64,000 nt of DNA. Origin: Leisingera caerulea DSM 24564. Its GTDB lineage: Bacteria; Pseudomonadota; Alphaproteobacteria; Rhodobacterales; Rhodobacteraceae. The translations under genes were made by a program, and so were the position numbers. Below, piece after piece: positions 23,690 through 31,997 of this stretch (positions within the stretch are counted from its first letter, which is position 1; each line of letters starts with the position of its first letter). The stretch spans positions 372,001 through 436,000 of the forward strand of contig NZ_AXBI01000020.1 of the NCBI RefSeq assembly GCF_000473325.1, in the 5' to 3' direction. The notes beneath the pieces were generated by a model that did no database searches, was not told the DNA's origin, and was given only the letters and a program-made list of their open reading frames with translations.

Positions 23690-24934
23690 TTACGTCGAGG
23701 GTGCCTCGAAGTCATATCGGTTCAATGCCTCATCCAGAGCTGGCAGGCTTCTGGCAAAAAGGGCAGCAAGCTTCATCCGAATAGTGTCCACCGTATCCTG
23801 GTCCAGGCCATCTGAAATGATCTTCTCCACCTGGCGCTTGCTCAACAGGGGAATGCTGAACATGGTTGTGTACCTGTTCGCAAGAGATCGCGCTTTCTTG
23901 AACCCCTCCAGCTCAACACTGTCCAAGGCGCCATAGATCGCTTGGCGGGCCTCAGCCTGGCCGGGGCCGATCGCGATCTTGACCGTCGCGCCGTCTTCGC
24001 CGGCGAGAACTTCGAGCAGCAGAATCCTATTTGTGGGAGTCCAGCCGTCGCCTTTGTGCATAACCTCCATCCGATCCCAGTTTGGGATGGCAAAGTACAC
24101 CCAGTTGGAGCGAATGCTGTCCACGTCGATGGTCAATTCGCTGCCGCCCTCTTTGAGGTGCCTGTTCATGACTTCAAGAGCTTCTGCGTCGGTCAGGGCC
24201 TTCAGGAGATCTTGGGCCGGGTTCGGCTTTCTGGCCAAGAGAAACTCCAGCGCGTTTTTATGTTGCGCCCAAATCTTTTGAGCGAGTTCATCAAGGACGG
24301 GGTCTTCCAAGTATCTTCTCCTCAGCATCTGAATGTATGATGAAAGCATGATGCGCGCTGTGGGGTGGCCGATTTCCTTCCTCACAACGACATCCAAATT
24401 CTCCAAGAGATCTGCGAAACCAACATCGATCCACTCCTTGGCACTAGAAGCATCTTGCCTCACGGTCAGGAAGAAAAAGAAATGCCGTGCCGCGGGCCAG
24501 GTTTCTTCAACAATTTTCCGGTAGCGATCGAGTTGGCCTGTGCTTTCCCCGGCTTCGACCTTCAGCTCAATCGCGAAGACGATTTCAGGGCTCGTGGCGG
24601 TTTTGGGAAGCCTCAGCAGCAAGTCTATGTTCCGCCACTCCCTCATAACCTCGATCCCTCCAAGGTCGGAGAGATGCAGGCGCAACAACAGTTCCGGCTC
24701 ACCTGCCGACCCGAGCAGGGTTTCAAGGAGCGCGCGGGTGCAGGCGTCATCGAAACCATGCGGGCGGGTTGGGTCGATGATATCGGCTAGGAAGTTGGAA
24801 TGACGGATCTCCATCCTCGCAACGGACAGCGCCTCAAAAGGACAGTAGACGTCGAGGCTGTTGGTGAGCCCGAGGAAATCCTCTGACTTCATGATCAGTG
24901 CGGACAAGTCTGCTGCTTCAATCGTCTTATTCAC
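23690..24934 (-). CDS. PD-(D/E)XK nuclease superfamily protein
   Basis: A 414-residue protein from a GTG at 24934 with AGGAGG six bases upstream. Residues about 100-127 carry the nuclease core: REWRNIDLLLRL (Asp104) and EIVFAIELKVEAGES (Glu123, Lys125), followed by GQLDRYRKIV. This arrangement fits the PDDEXK_4 group, often found in mobile DNA and defence contexts. The helical C-terminal half may bind DNA. Its last codons end 11 bp from the IS, so it is intact. Confidence 0.75.
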   Translation of the reverse strand: MNKTIEAADLSALIMKSEDFLGLTNSLDVYCPFEALSVARMEIRHSNFLADIIDPTRPHGFDDACTRALLETLLGSAGEPELLLRLHLSDLGGIEVMREWRNIDLLLRLPKTATSPEIVFAIELKVEAGESTGQLDRYRKIVEETWPAARHFFFFLTVRQDASSAKEWIDVGFADLLENLDVVVRKEIGHPTARIMLSSYIQMLRRRYLEDPVLDELAQKIWAQHKNALEFLLARKPNPAQDLLKALTDAEALEVMNRHLKEGGSELTIDVDSIRSNWVYFAIPNWDRMEVMHKGDGWTPTNRILLLEVLAGEDGATVKIAIGPGQAEARQAIYGALDSVELEGFKKARSLANRYTTMFSIPLLSKRQVEKIISDGLDQDTVDTIRMKLAALFARSLPALDEALNRYDFEAPST

Positions 24935-25016
24935 GCGGCGCCTCCTATCGGGCTAGCGATGTCGCATGGCGAGCATTTCGGATTTGTGAACCCTCCCCCT
25001 GAAAGAAGGGGCGCGG

Positions 25017-25415
25017 CTAGTTTTGCTCAAGCAGGTTCTGATAGCGTCTCAGGAGGAGCGGAATGCCGGTTTGCCGCCACCAGCCGAGAGATACCATCCC
25101 GCTCGACATCCCTCCATGTGCAAACATCGAGACCGTGGGATCCGTTGATGCCTTATCGATATCGGCGCCGGTCATCTCGCGGAAATGCGTCTTGATACGG
25201 TTCTCGAACGATGGTTCTTCTTCAGGTTCCTCTTCCAGGCGCTCGTAGTTCATTTGCGCTGCCAGCGCGCTCCACAGGTAGGGATCGCCTCGCAATCCCC
25301 AGCTGCTGGGCATGGGAAAGAAGAGATCGCTGAGTGTCAGTGATGCATTGCCGTTTCGGGCCTCTTGAAGCTCTTTTTTAAATTCTGGGGAGTGTCTGAA
25401 ATTTTTGGTGGCCAT
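25017..25415 (-). CDS. Hypothetical protein
   Basis: A 132-residue protein (MATKNFRHSPEFKKELQE...). The C terminus has a striking pattern, MFAHGGMSSGMVSLGWWRQT then IPLLLRRYQ, after an acidic middle. No family is recognised. It lies upstream of the PD-(D/E)XK gene on the same strand with an 82-bp gap. Confidence 0.5.
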   Translation of the reverse strand: MATKNFRHSPEFKKELQEARNGNASLTLSDLFFPMPSSWGLRGDPYLWSALAAQMNYERLEEEPEEEPSFENRIKTHFREMTGADIDKASTDPTVSMFAHGGMSSGMVSLGWWRQTGIPLLLRRYQNLLEQN

Positions 25416-25487
25416 TCTTGTGCTTCCTGGTCGGGCCCAATCGCGCTTGCTCCGGCTCTTGAATTGCTGCCGTCCAAATGCGGACCC

Positions 25488-25721
25488 TCATGAAGTCGGC
25501 CGTTTGCCGATCGCGTAAACAGCAATCCTGACGCGGCCTTCGCGGGAGAGATTGACCCGTCCGGGCCAGAACTTCAAGCTGCGAAAGGCTTCGGATTTGA
25601 GCGTTCTCCTGGCCGAAGCTCGAAAATTCGCGCGACGTAACAGTTCGCCATGAAGCTGCCCTTCCTGGCACCTCTTGAAATACGCAATGTCAAGTGTCAC
25701 ATTGATCGCGACAGTTGTCAT
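25488..25721 (-). CDS. Possible small protein
   Basis: A 77-residue basic frame (MTTVAINVTLDIAYFKRC...) whose start lies head to head with the Xre antitoxin gene. GGA lies upstream. Composition is not clearly coding and no family is recognised. Confidence 0.3.
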   Translation of the reverse strand: MTTVAINVTLDIAYFKRCQEGQLHGELLRRANFRASARRTLKSEAFRSLKFWPGRVNLSREGRVRIAVYAIGKRPTS

Positions 25722-25732
25722 GGAGATTTCCT

Positions 25733-26239
25733 ATGATCGCATCTAGCGGAACGAATGAGCCGAAAGATTCGCGTATCCCGCACGATCTTCAGAATGAAGC
25801 GATGCGCGCCTTCGATTTGCTGGGCGGTTGGAAGGTTATGCATCGACGCGTTCGCAGCTCCCTCGACGCGCACGATCTGATTGTCGAGGGTTTGCCCTCC
25901 CGCGCGCTCTTGCACCTCGTTGACGGGGTGCATGTCTTGTCGACGGGTGACGTGCTCAACAAGGCAATTGGCATGAGCCTGCGAACTCTTCAGAGGCGTA
26001 AGGCGGAAGCCTCGGGCAAGACGCTCTCGATGGAGCAAAGCAGCCGCGCCTGGCGTTTCGCCGAAATCTTTGCTCAGGCCACGGATGTGCTGGGCGGTCA
26101 GCAGGCCGCCGAAGCGTGGCTTCTTGAGCCTGCGATCGGTCTCGACAATCGAAGGCCTATCGATCTTCTTGCCACGGCTGCCGGGGCCGAGGCGGTTGAG
26201 GACTACCTCACGCGGATGGAGTATGGGGTGTACACGTGA
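25733..26239 (+). CDS. Xre/MbcA/ParS-type antitoxin (DUF2384)
   Basis: A 168-residue protein from the ATG at 25733. It has the typical C-terminal toxin-binding part of RES antitoxins: SRAWRFAEIFAQATDVLG, then QAAEAWLLEPAIGLDNRRP and PIDLLAT. The N-terminal part is an Xre-like DNA-binding region (AIGMSLRTLQRRKAEA). It should neutralise the RES toxin encoded next and autoregulate. The stop overlaps the toxin start. Confidence 0.88.
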   Translation: MIASSGTNEPKDSRIPHDLQNEAMRAFDLLGGWKVMHRRVRSSLDAHDLIVEGLPSRALLHLVDGVHVLSTGDVLNKAIGMSLRTLQRRKAEASGKTLSMEQSSRAWRFAEIFAQATDVLGGQQAAEAWLLEPAIGLDNRRPIDLLATAAGAEAVEDYLTRMEYGVYT

Positions 26240-26733
26240 CACCGCTCCCGCCGCCGCTTGGTAGCGGTCATACCCGTCTTTGGCGCCTTGACCAGGAGCG
26301 GCATGCGGGCAGTTGGGATTCCGGCGAGGGATCCTATCGTGTCGGCGGGCGGTGGAACTCAAGAGGGGTGCGCGCCGTCTATGCCTCCATCGATCCATCC
26401 ACTGCGATCATGGAGGTGGCGGTTCATAAGGGGTTCAAGGTGCTGGATACCGCTCGGCATGTGCTGACGTCAGCCCGCGTTATCGACACCTCGGATGTGC
26501 ATGTGCTGCATCCTGGTGATGTGCCAAACGCGCATTGGCTTATCCCGGGCTCACATGGGCCTGGTCAGCAGGCGTTTGGTGACCACCTGATGAAAGAGCA
26601 TATCTTCGTTCTGGTTCCATCAACGGTTTCCAAGCACAGCTGGAACCTGATTTTTGATGCAGATCGGGCGAAGGGCCATTTCGATGATGTCACACAAGAA
26701 GCATTCGCGCTGGATCCGCGCCTTCATCGATAA
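26236..26733 (+). CDS. RES-domain toxin (NAD+-degrading type)
   Basis: A 165-residue protein starting at a GTG that overlaps the antitoxin stop (GTGA). RES motifs are visible: GGRWNSRG with Arg39, YASIDPSTAIMEVAVH with Tyr49 and Glu60, and a late PSTVSKHSWN segment. RES toxins deplete NAD+ by phosphorolysis or hydrolysis and arrest growth. Together with the antitoxin it forms a plasmid stabilisation module. Confidence 0.88.
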   Translation: MTPLPPPLGSGHTRLWRLDQERHAGSWDSGEGSYRVGGRWNSRGVRAVYASIDPSTAIMEVAVHKGFKVLDTARHVLTSARVIDTSDVHVLHPGDVPNAHWLIPGSHGPGQQAFGDHLMKEHIFVLVPSTVSKHSWNLIFDADRAKGHFDDVTQEAFALDPRLHR

Positions 26734-26776
26734 AAGGCCGAATGCGAAGTGTTGATCGCAACCGGCGATGACTCTT

Positions 26777-26784
26777 TGCGAAAA
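26777..26784 (+). promoter_or_regulatory. TGCGAAAA motif
   Basis: CTTTGCGAAAAATCAAG lies 66 bp before the subtilase ATG, with a weaker ATATTCGCAAACT at 26828-26840. Confidence 0.4.
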
Positions 26785-26849
26785 ATCAAGTGCAATACGT
26801 TGCCGCTTCGGGTATTTTCGCTCTCGAATATTCGCAAACTGGAGCCGCC

Positions 26850-29051
26850 ATGACCGCCCGCGCCCTTCTTCTGATTTCGGTAGCCCTGCTCAGCGCCTGC
26901 AAGGGCGGTTCTGATGAAACCGCCGCCGGAGGGGTCGACATCGGTCCGCCCCCGGCGCCGGACGTCGGCGACGGCAGCTGGACGCGCGGCTTCGTCGAGA
27001 GCTTTGACGCCGACAAGGTGCAGGCCGTGCGCAGCCTGGCAGGCTTCATTGCCAACAATGTGGCGTACCGGTTCCGGATCGATGGGCATCCGGAATTTTC
27101 CGAGACCCGGACGGTCAGGTCGAACGCGCTGCAGGCGGCCAGGCTCGACTACGCGCTGTCCACCGGGCTTACCGGCGCGGGGCAGGTCGTGGCCATGGTC
27201 GATGATGGCATCTTCGCCGGACACGAGCAGTTCCGCGGAAAGTCGATCGCCATTGAAGGCAGCACCGGGTCGGGCGAGCACGGGACAGCAGTTGCCTCCG
27301 TAATTGCCGGGACCGGCCAGGGCGGCGGCGCTCTGGGTTTTGCGCCGGCAGCCGACCTTTATGTCGGCACGATGGATTTCAGCCAGATGGTTGATTGGCG
27401 CCAGCAGGCAGGTTTTCTCAAGGGGGCGAAGGCGGCCGGTGCGATTGCGATCAACAATTCCTGGTCGATCGACTACGATCTCGGTCAAGGCCCCTCCCGC
27501 GACCTGTTCGCGGGAAGCGCGGGGCAGGAGTATATCGCGGCGCTCCGCGACTATGCGAAAAACGGTATCGTGATCTTTTCCATGCAGAATGAATACGACG
27601 CCACCCATGCTCATGCGATGGCGGCATTGCCGCTGTCTTATCCCGACCTCGAGGAGAGCTTCCTGACGGCTGTGAATGCCATTCCTGAATTTGATGACGA
27701 CCGGATCATCTCTGCGACCCGGATCTCTGCCGGATGCATGGAGACCGGCCGGTACTGCCTGACCGGCAATGGCCAGATCCTGACGGCGAAGAATGGCGGT
27801 GCGGACAGCTATGGCATCTCCACCGGGACCAGCTTTGTGGCCCCGCAGGTGGCCGGCTCCATGGCTCTGCTGGCTGAGGCGTTTCCGGATCTCACGCCGC
27901 AACAGCTCCGGGCGCGTCTTCTGGTGACCGCGGACAACAGCTGGTTCCAGTCCACAGGCGAAGTCGATTTTGCAGACGGCATCAGCCACGGCTACAACAG
28001 CGAATTCGGACACGGCTTCATCAACCTCCGGGATGCGCTTCTGCCAATCGGATCTACGGGCATCCCCATGGGTGCCGGCAGCGGAGCGGACATGCTTGCC
28101 CTGGGGCGTGCGGCGGTCGCAGCCAGCCCGATGAGCGGCAAGGCGGTTACGGCGTCTCTCTCCTCAGCATCGGTCGTGGCGATCGACGTGCTCGATGGGG
28201 TCTTCACCCTGCGGGCAGACGCGGTTGCCGCAGATGCGGGGCGCATCAATTTGAACGAGTACCGGCTGGCCTCGTTCATGGCGCCCGATTTCCAGCGGTC
28301 GCGGGAGGCAAAGAACAAAGGGCTCCGTTCCGGCGGGACCTACTTCGCAGGCTCGGGCATGGCAAACGCGCCTGACGCCCTCAGCCTTGCCGGTATCTCC
28401 GATCATCCCGTTCTGGCCAATGACCGATCTGTCATCAGCCTCCTGACCGACGGGGACGGCTCGTTCGGCTTGGATTATCTGAAAGGCTTCGAGCTTCCCA
28501 ATGGCAGCTTCGAGCTGGGCTTTACGGCCTTGCAGGAGCGCGGCTCCGTCATGGGAATGACCGTCCCCGGCCATGAGGCATCAATCTCAGGAAGCACGAT
28601 TGAAATCGGTGCCTCTGTTTCAAGGCGGATCGCCGATAGGGCAGGGTTCCGCTTTGAAGGCCGCTATGGTCTGGCAGAAGGCAACGGCGCAGGTCTGGTC
28701 GGGGGATTTGAGGGGCTTGCCTATGATGAGCTCAGCGTAGCCATGGATCTGGCTGACATTGTATCGGCCGGGGATGTCGTATCGCTCTCGGCCACCCGGC
28801 CCGCGGGATTTTCTGGCGGCCATGTTGATATGCGGCTGCCGGTCGCCGCAGCTGCAGGATCCGTGACCTTCGCGCAAATGGAGGCAGATGTGTCTTCCAG
28901 CAGCCGCCAGCTCGATCTGGCGATCGAATATGCGGCCCCTGCAGGACGGCGAGGTGAATTGCGTCTCGCTGCGGTTTCCACATTCAACGCAGGCCACGTC
29001 GCGGGCGAAAGCGATCAAGCCATTCTGGTCGGCTTCAGCACCCGGTTCTGA
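26850..29051 (+). CDS. Subtilisin-like (S8) serine protease, lipoprotein with autotransporter-like C terminus
   Basis: A 733-residue protein with GGAG five bases before the ATG. It has a lipoprotein signal with lipobox LLSAC (Cys17). The S8 catalytic triad is present: Asp118 in VVAMVDDGIF, His144 in GEHGTAVAS and Ser328 in GTSFVAPQVAG. The last 300 residues are beta-rich with alternating polarity and end in ILVGFSTRF. The terminal Phe is typical of outer-membrane barrels, so an autotransporter-like layout is likely, though the barrel is shorter than usual. It is probably surface-exposed. No flagellar link is evident beyond position. Confidence 0.8.
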   Translation: MTARALLLISVALLSACKGGSDETAAGGVDIGPPPAPDVGDGSWTRGFVESFDADKVQAVRSLAGFIANNVAYRFRIDGHPEFSETRTVRSNALQAARLDYALSTGLTGAGQVVAMVDDGIFAGHEQFRGKSIAIEGSTGSGEHGTAVASVIAGTGQGGGALGFAPAADLYVGTMDFSQMVDWRQQAGFLKGAKAAGAIAINNSWSIDYDLGQGPSRDLFAGSAGQEYIAALRDYAKNGIVIFSMQNEYDATHAHAMAALPLSYPDLEESFLTAVNAIPEFDDDRIISATRISAGCMETGRYCLTGNGQILTAKNGGADSYGISTGTSFVAPQVAGSMALLAEAFPDLTPQQLRARLLVTADNSWFQSTGEVDFADGISHGYNSEFGHGFINLRDALLPIGSTGIPMGAGSGADMLALGRAAVAASPMSGKAVTASLSSASVVAIDVLDGVFTLRADAVAADAGRINLNEYRLASFMAPDFQRSREAKNKGLRSGGTYFAGSGMANAPDALSLAGISDHPVLANDRSVISLLTDGDGSFGLDYLKGFELPNGSFELGFTALQERGSVMGMTVPGHEASISGSTIEIGASVSRRIADRAGFRFEGRYGLAEGNGAGLVGGFEGLAYDELSVAMDLADIVSAGDVVSLSATRPAGFSGGHVDMRLPVAAAAGSVTFAQMEADVSSSSRQLDLAIEYAAPAGRRGELRLAAVSTFNAGHVAGESDQAILVGFSTRF

Positions 29052-29060
29052 ACGCGCAAC

Positions 29061-29081
29061 GCCGGCCGCACCGCGGCCGGC
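29061..29081. terminator. GC-rich hairpin between convergent genes
   Basis: GCCGGCCGC, loop ACC, GCGGCCGGC: a perfect 9-bp stem between the subtilase stop (29051) and the FtcR-like stop (29094). No T run. Confidence 0.5.
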
Positions 29082-29093
29082 GGATCGGGCGGG

Positions 29094-29789
29094 CTATTCT
29101 ACCGCCTCAGCGAGAGAGTAGCCGCGGCCGTTGTGGGTACGGATCCAGCTGCCCGCGCCTGGTGCGCTCGCCCCCAGTTTCCGGCGCAGCTTGCAGATAT
29201 GAACATCCAGCGCCTTCATATAGGGCTGGTATTCAGCGAAAGCGTAAAGCGCGTCAAAGAGCGTCTCCCTTCGCACGACCTTGCCAATGTTCAAGGCCAG
29301 GTTCTTCAGGATGGCGTTCTCGCTGGCGGAGAGGCGAACCGTTTCTCCGTTCATATCCGGATCCCTGCCGTCCAGGTAAACCGTCAGGTTCCCGGTTCGA
29401 ACCTCCGGAGTTCGCAGATTGAACTGCTTGCGAGAGATCGCGCGGAGGCGGGCAGCGACCTCGGCCGGCTCACAGGCACCCCCGACGACATCATCCGCTC
29501 CAGCATCAAGCGTGCGCGCGACGGCTTCGCCCGAAAGACCATCCTGCAGAATGAGCAATGGGCTCATGGTCCCGGCAGAACGCAAATTGCGCACATTGCG
29601 CGCAGCATCCGCATTCGGCGCCAGGCCAAGGATGATGGGCAGCAAGCCGGACGCGTTCTCATCCAAACCCGCGGCTCCGCTGCGGATTGCAGCCTCCGGC
29701 AAGACGGCGGGCAGGAACCCTTCAGATTTTAGCGCGCCCATTAGCCGCGTCAGCCGGGCCTGGACCGGGTCATGCAAAATTACACGCAT
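29094..29789 (-). CDS. FtcR-like orphan response regulator of flagellar genes
   Basis: A 231-residue OmpR/PhoB-type protein with AAGGA before the ATG. The receiver half is degenerate: the strand that should carry the phospho-acceptor Asp reads LLPIILGLAPN, with no Asp. The C-terminal winged helix is intact (SASENAILKNLALNIGKVV, then LDVHICKLRRKLG and IRTHNGRGYSL). Length and lack of the Asp match FtcR, the orphan regulator that controls flagellar genes in Brucella and Sinorhizobium. It is divergent from flgI, with a TGCGAAAA site in between. Confidence 0.75.
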   Translation of the reverse strand: MRVILHDPVQARLTRLMGALKSEGFLPAVLPEAAIRSGAAGLDENASGLLPIILGLAPNADAARNVRNLRSAGTMSPLLILQDGLSGEAVARTLDAGADDVVGGACEPAEVAARLRAISRKQFNLRTPEVRTGNLTVYLDGRDPDMNGETVRLSASENAILKNLALNIGKVVRRETLFDALYAFAEYQPYMKALDVHICKLRRKLGASAPGAGSWIRTHNGRGYSLAEAVE

Positions 29790-29808
29790 CGGGCATCCTT
29801 CTGGAACT

Positions 29809-29816
29809 TGCGAAAA
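29809..29816 (+). promoter_or_regulatory. TGCGAAAA motif between the FtcR-like gene and flgI
   Basis: CTTGCGAAAAATCATG lies 20 bp upstream of the FtcR-like ATG and 146 bp upstream of flgI. It points toward flgI. A single regulator could act on both directions from here. Confidence 0.4.
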
Positions 29817-29961
29817 ATCATGAATAGGTTACAGTGCCCGGCTGTAAGGGTTCAATGCAGGGCGCGATACCGGGGGACGGTTGTCCACAATTTGGCACCG
29901 GGACTGACCGGCGGTCGATGCCTTGCCGCGAACTGAAGATTCCCCGCACTGCGGGAGCCAA

Positions 29962-31071
29962 ATGGATGCTGAATTGATGCTCAAAAGACTTCTTCTTGCC
30001 TTGTCGATTGTCCTGACAGCCGGGGCAGGGCAGGCTGAGGTCCGCCTGAAGGATATCGTGAATTTCGAGGGTGTCCGCTCGAACCAGCTGATCGGCTACG
30101 GTCTGGTCGTTGGCCTGGACGGAACCGGCGACAGTATGCGCAATTCGCCGTTTACGCGAAAATCAATCGAAGGGATGCTTTCCCGGCTTGGCGTTGGCAA
30201 CCTGAGCGGCGAAGACCTCAACACCAAGAATGCCGCCGCGGTCATGGTGACTGCGGAATTGCCCCCTTATGCGCGCCGGGGCAGTGAAATCGACGTCAGC
30301 ATCTCATCCCTGGGGGATGCAAGTTCACTGCGGGGCGGCACCCTTCTGGTCACCCCGCTCTCCGGGGCCGATGGCGAGATCTATGCGGTGGGCCAGGGTC
30401 CGCTTGCTGTTGGGGGCTACAACGTGCAAGGCGCGGCCGCCGAGGTCACGAATGGCGTACCAACAGTGGCTCGGATCGAAAACGGCGCCACCGTCGAGAA
30501 GGAGGTCGGCTTTGATCTGCGGCAGATGGACAGCATCCGGCTCGCGCTGCGGAACCCTGATTTCACAACTGCGGTCCGCATCAAGGATGTGATCAACGAT
30601 GTCTCCGGCGTTGCCAAAGCGGTCACACTGGATCCTGGCACCGTCGAAGTGCGTCTCGCGGCCAAGGCGGATATTCCGGAAATGCTGGCCATGATCGAAA
30701 ACCTGACCGTTGAGCCTGACTCTCCGGCCAAAGTTGTGATCGACGCCAAATCCGGAACGATCGTCATCGGGTCGGACGTGCGCATCGACGAGGTTGCGAT
30801 CAGCCAGGGCGGGCTTACGGTCAGTGTTACGGAAAGCGCGGCGGTCAGTCAGCCTGCGCCGATCACCATCGGTGAAACCGTGATTGTTCCGGCGACTGAT
30901 ATCGAGGTTCAGCAGAAGGCTTCAGGTTTTGCCGTGGTAGGCGGCCAGGTCAGCTTGCGGCAGCTGGTCGACGGCCTGAATGATATCGGCATCGGCGCAC
31001 AGGAGATCATCTCCATCCTGCAAGCGATCAAGGCGGCGGGCGCCCTGCATGCCGAGTTGGAGATCATCTGA
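29962..31071 (+). CDS. flgI: FlgI, flagellar P-ring protein
   Basis: A 369-residue protein from the ATG at 29962 (GGGAG five bases upstream) with a Sec signal peptide (LKRLLLALSIVLTAGAGQA). Strong FlgI motifs: GYGLVVGLDGTGD, LPPYARRGSEIDVSISSLGD and LVTPLSGADGEIYAVGQGP. It assembles in the periplasm around the rod. It is the first gene of flgI - rod-binding - FlgN-like, with overlapping junctions. Confidence 0.95.
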   Translation: MDAELMLKRLLLALSIVLTAGAGQAEVRLKDIVNFEGVRSNQLIGYGLVVGLDGTGDSMRNSPFTRKSIEGMLSRLGVGNLSGEDLNTKNAAAVMVTAELPPYARRGSEIDVSISSLGDASSLRGGTLLVTPLSGADGEIYAVGQGPLAVGGYNVQGAAAEVTNGVPTVARIENGATVEKEVGFDLRQMDSIRLALRNPDFTTAVRIKDVINDVSGVAKAVTLDPGTVEVRLAAKADIPEMLAMIENLTVEPDSPAKVVIDAKSGTIVIGSDVRIDEVAISQGGLTVSVTESAAVSQPAPITIGETVIVPATDIEVQQKASGFAVVGGQVSLRQLVDGLNDIGIGAQEIISILQAIKAAGALHAELEII

Positions 31072-31352
31072 TGGACGCGAAGATTTCTGCTCCCGCCAGC
31101 GCCACGCCTTTCGTTGAAGTGACCCGCAGCCGGGATCCGGCAGCTGTGGCGGCTACCGAGTTCGAGGCCGCGTACTTGGGATCGGTGTTCTCAAATATGC
31201 TCGAACATGCCTTGCCCAATCCGGCGGGCGGACATGGAGAGGAAATGTTTCGCGGCGTGCTTGCCAGCGCGCTTGCTCAGGAAGTCGCAGAGGCGGGCGG
31301 CATCGGCATTGCCGGTTCGATTGAAGCCCGGATCAAGGAGTATACGAAATGA
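31071..31352 (+). CDS. Rod-binding (FlgJ N-domain-like) protein
   Basis: A 93-residue protein. AATEFEAAYLGSVFSNMLEH and the GGHGEEMFRGVLASALAQEV segment match the rod-capping domain of FlgJ. The muramidase domain is absent, as is common in alphaproteobacteria. It overlaps the flgI stop by one base. Confidence 0.85.
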   Translation: MDAKISAPASATPFVEVTRSRDPAAVAATEFEAAYLGSVFSNMLEHALPNPAGGHGEEMFRGVLASALAQEVAEAGGIGIAGSIEARIKEYTK

Positions 31353-31864
31353 TCGGCGTCCCGCCCGCATCGGCGCTTTCCCGCCTCGGCCTGCGCCTCA
31401 GTGAGCGCAAAGCGCGCCAGGGCTCCGGCACATCCGGCCTGACGCAGGAAGATGAGGCGAACCTTGAAGATTTTGAGACGATTGTCTCGAACATGATTGA
31501 ATTCCTGCGAAAAGAGCAGGATGCGCTGGCCGCGAATGACATCGGCCGCGTCGCCTCATACTTTGAGGAGAAGGTCAAACTTCTGGAAGCGATTGAACGC
31601 CGCCAGCCGGTTGTCGAACCCTTCCTGACGGCGGATGTGCCAGTCGCCGTTCAGCTTCGCAACCTCATCAAGGAACTCTCCGAGCAGATTGCCACCAATG
31701 AACGGCTCTTGCGGGGGATGGCCGAAGCCTCACGCACGATCGTCAATGAGATCGAGCACCTGCGCAACCGCCAGAGCCTGAAAGGGGTCTACGACAAATC
31801 CGGCCAGCTCCGCGGGGATGTCTCCGTCCAGCCGGCGGCGAAAGGCTTTGAAAAGAAATACTGA
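31349..31864 (+). CDS. FlgN-like flagellar chaperone
   Basis: A 171-residue, nearly all-helical protein. It contains NLEDFETIVSNMIEFLRKEQ, VKLLEAIERRQPVVEPFL and a long C-terminal coiled coil. This pattern and its place between flgI and the flagellins fit FlgN, which escorts hook-junction proteins FlgK and FlgL. The start overlaps the upstream stop as ATGA. Confidence 0.75.
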   Translation: MIGVPPASALSRLGLRLSERKARQGSGTSGLTQEDEANLEDFETIVSNMIEFLRKEQDALAANDIGRVASYFEEKVKLLEAIERRQPVVEPFLTADVPVAVQLRNLIKELSEQIATNERLLRGMAEASRTIVNEIEHLRNRQSLKGVYDKSGQLRGDVSVQPAAKGFEKKY

Positions 31865-31877
31865 GCGCGCAGCAATC

Positions 31878-31885
31878 TGCGAAAA
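31878..31885 (+). promoter_or_regulatory. TGCGAAAA motif in the flagellin-1 leader
   Basis: TGCGAAAATGGAAACC lies 120 bp before the ATG and is followed by TGGAAACC. The second flagellin gene has the same element at 121 bp, although the leaders in between have diverged. Confidence 0.5.
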
Positions 31886-31997
31886 TGGAAACCATTTGGA
31901 AACCTGACCCACGCTTCCCCTTCTTGTCCGGGTGATGCCCGGCAGCCGGAGAGAATGACCGGCGAGCTGAAGCAAGAAGCAAAGGATCGAGATCCAG

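Noticed and set aside
29386..29402. GGTTCGAACC, resembling a tRNA T loop
   Set aside because: It lies inside the FtcR-like coding frame, and no acceptor, D or anticodon arm can be built around it.
31886..31930. Possible sigma-54 promoter in the flagellin leaders (GGAAACC...GC)
   Set aside because: The distance between GG and GC is 13 bases in one leader and 8 in the other, not the required 10.
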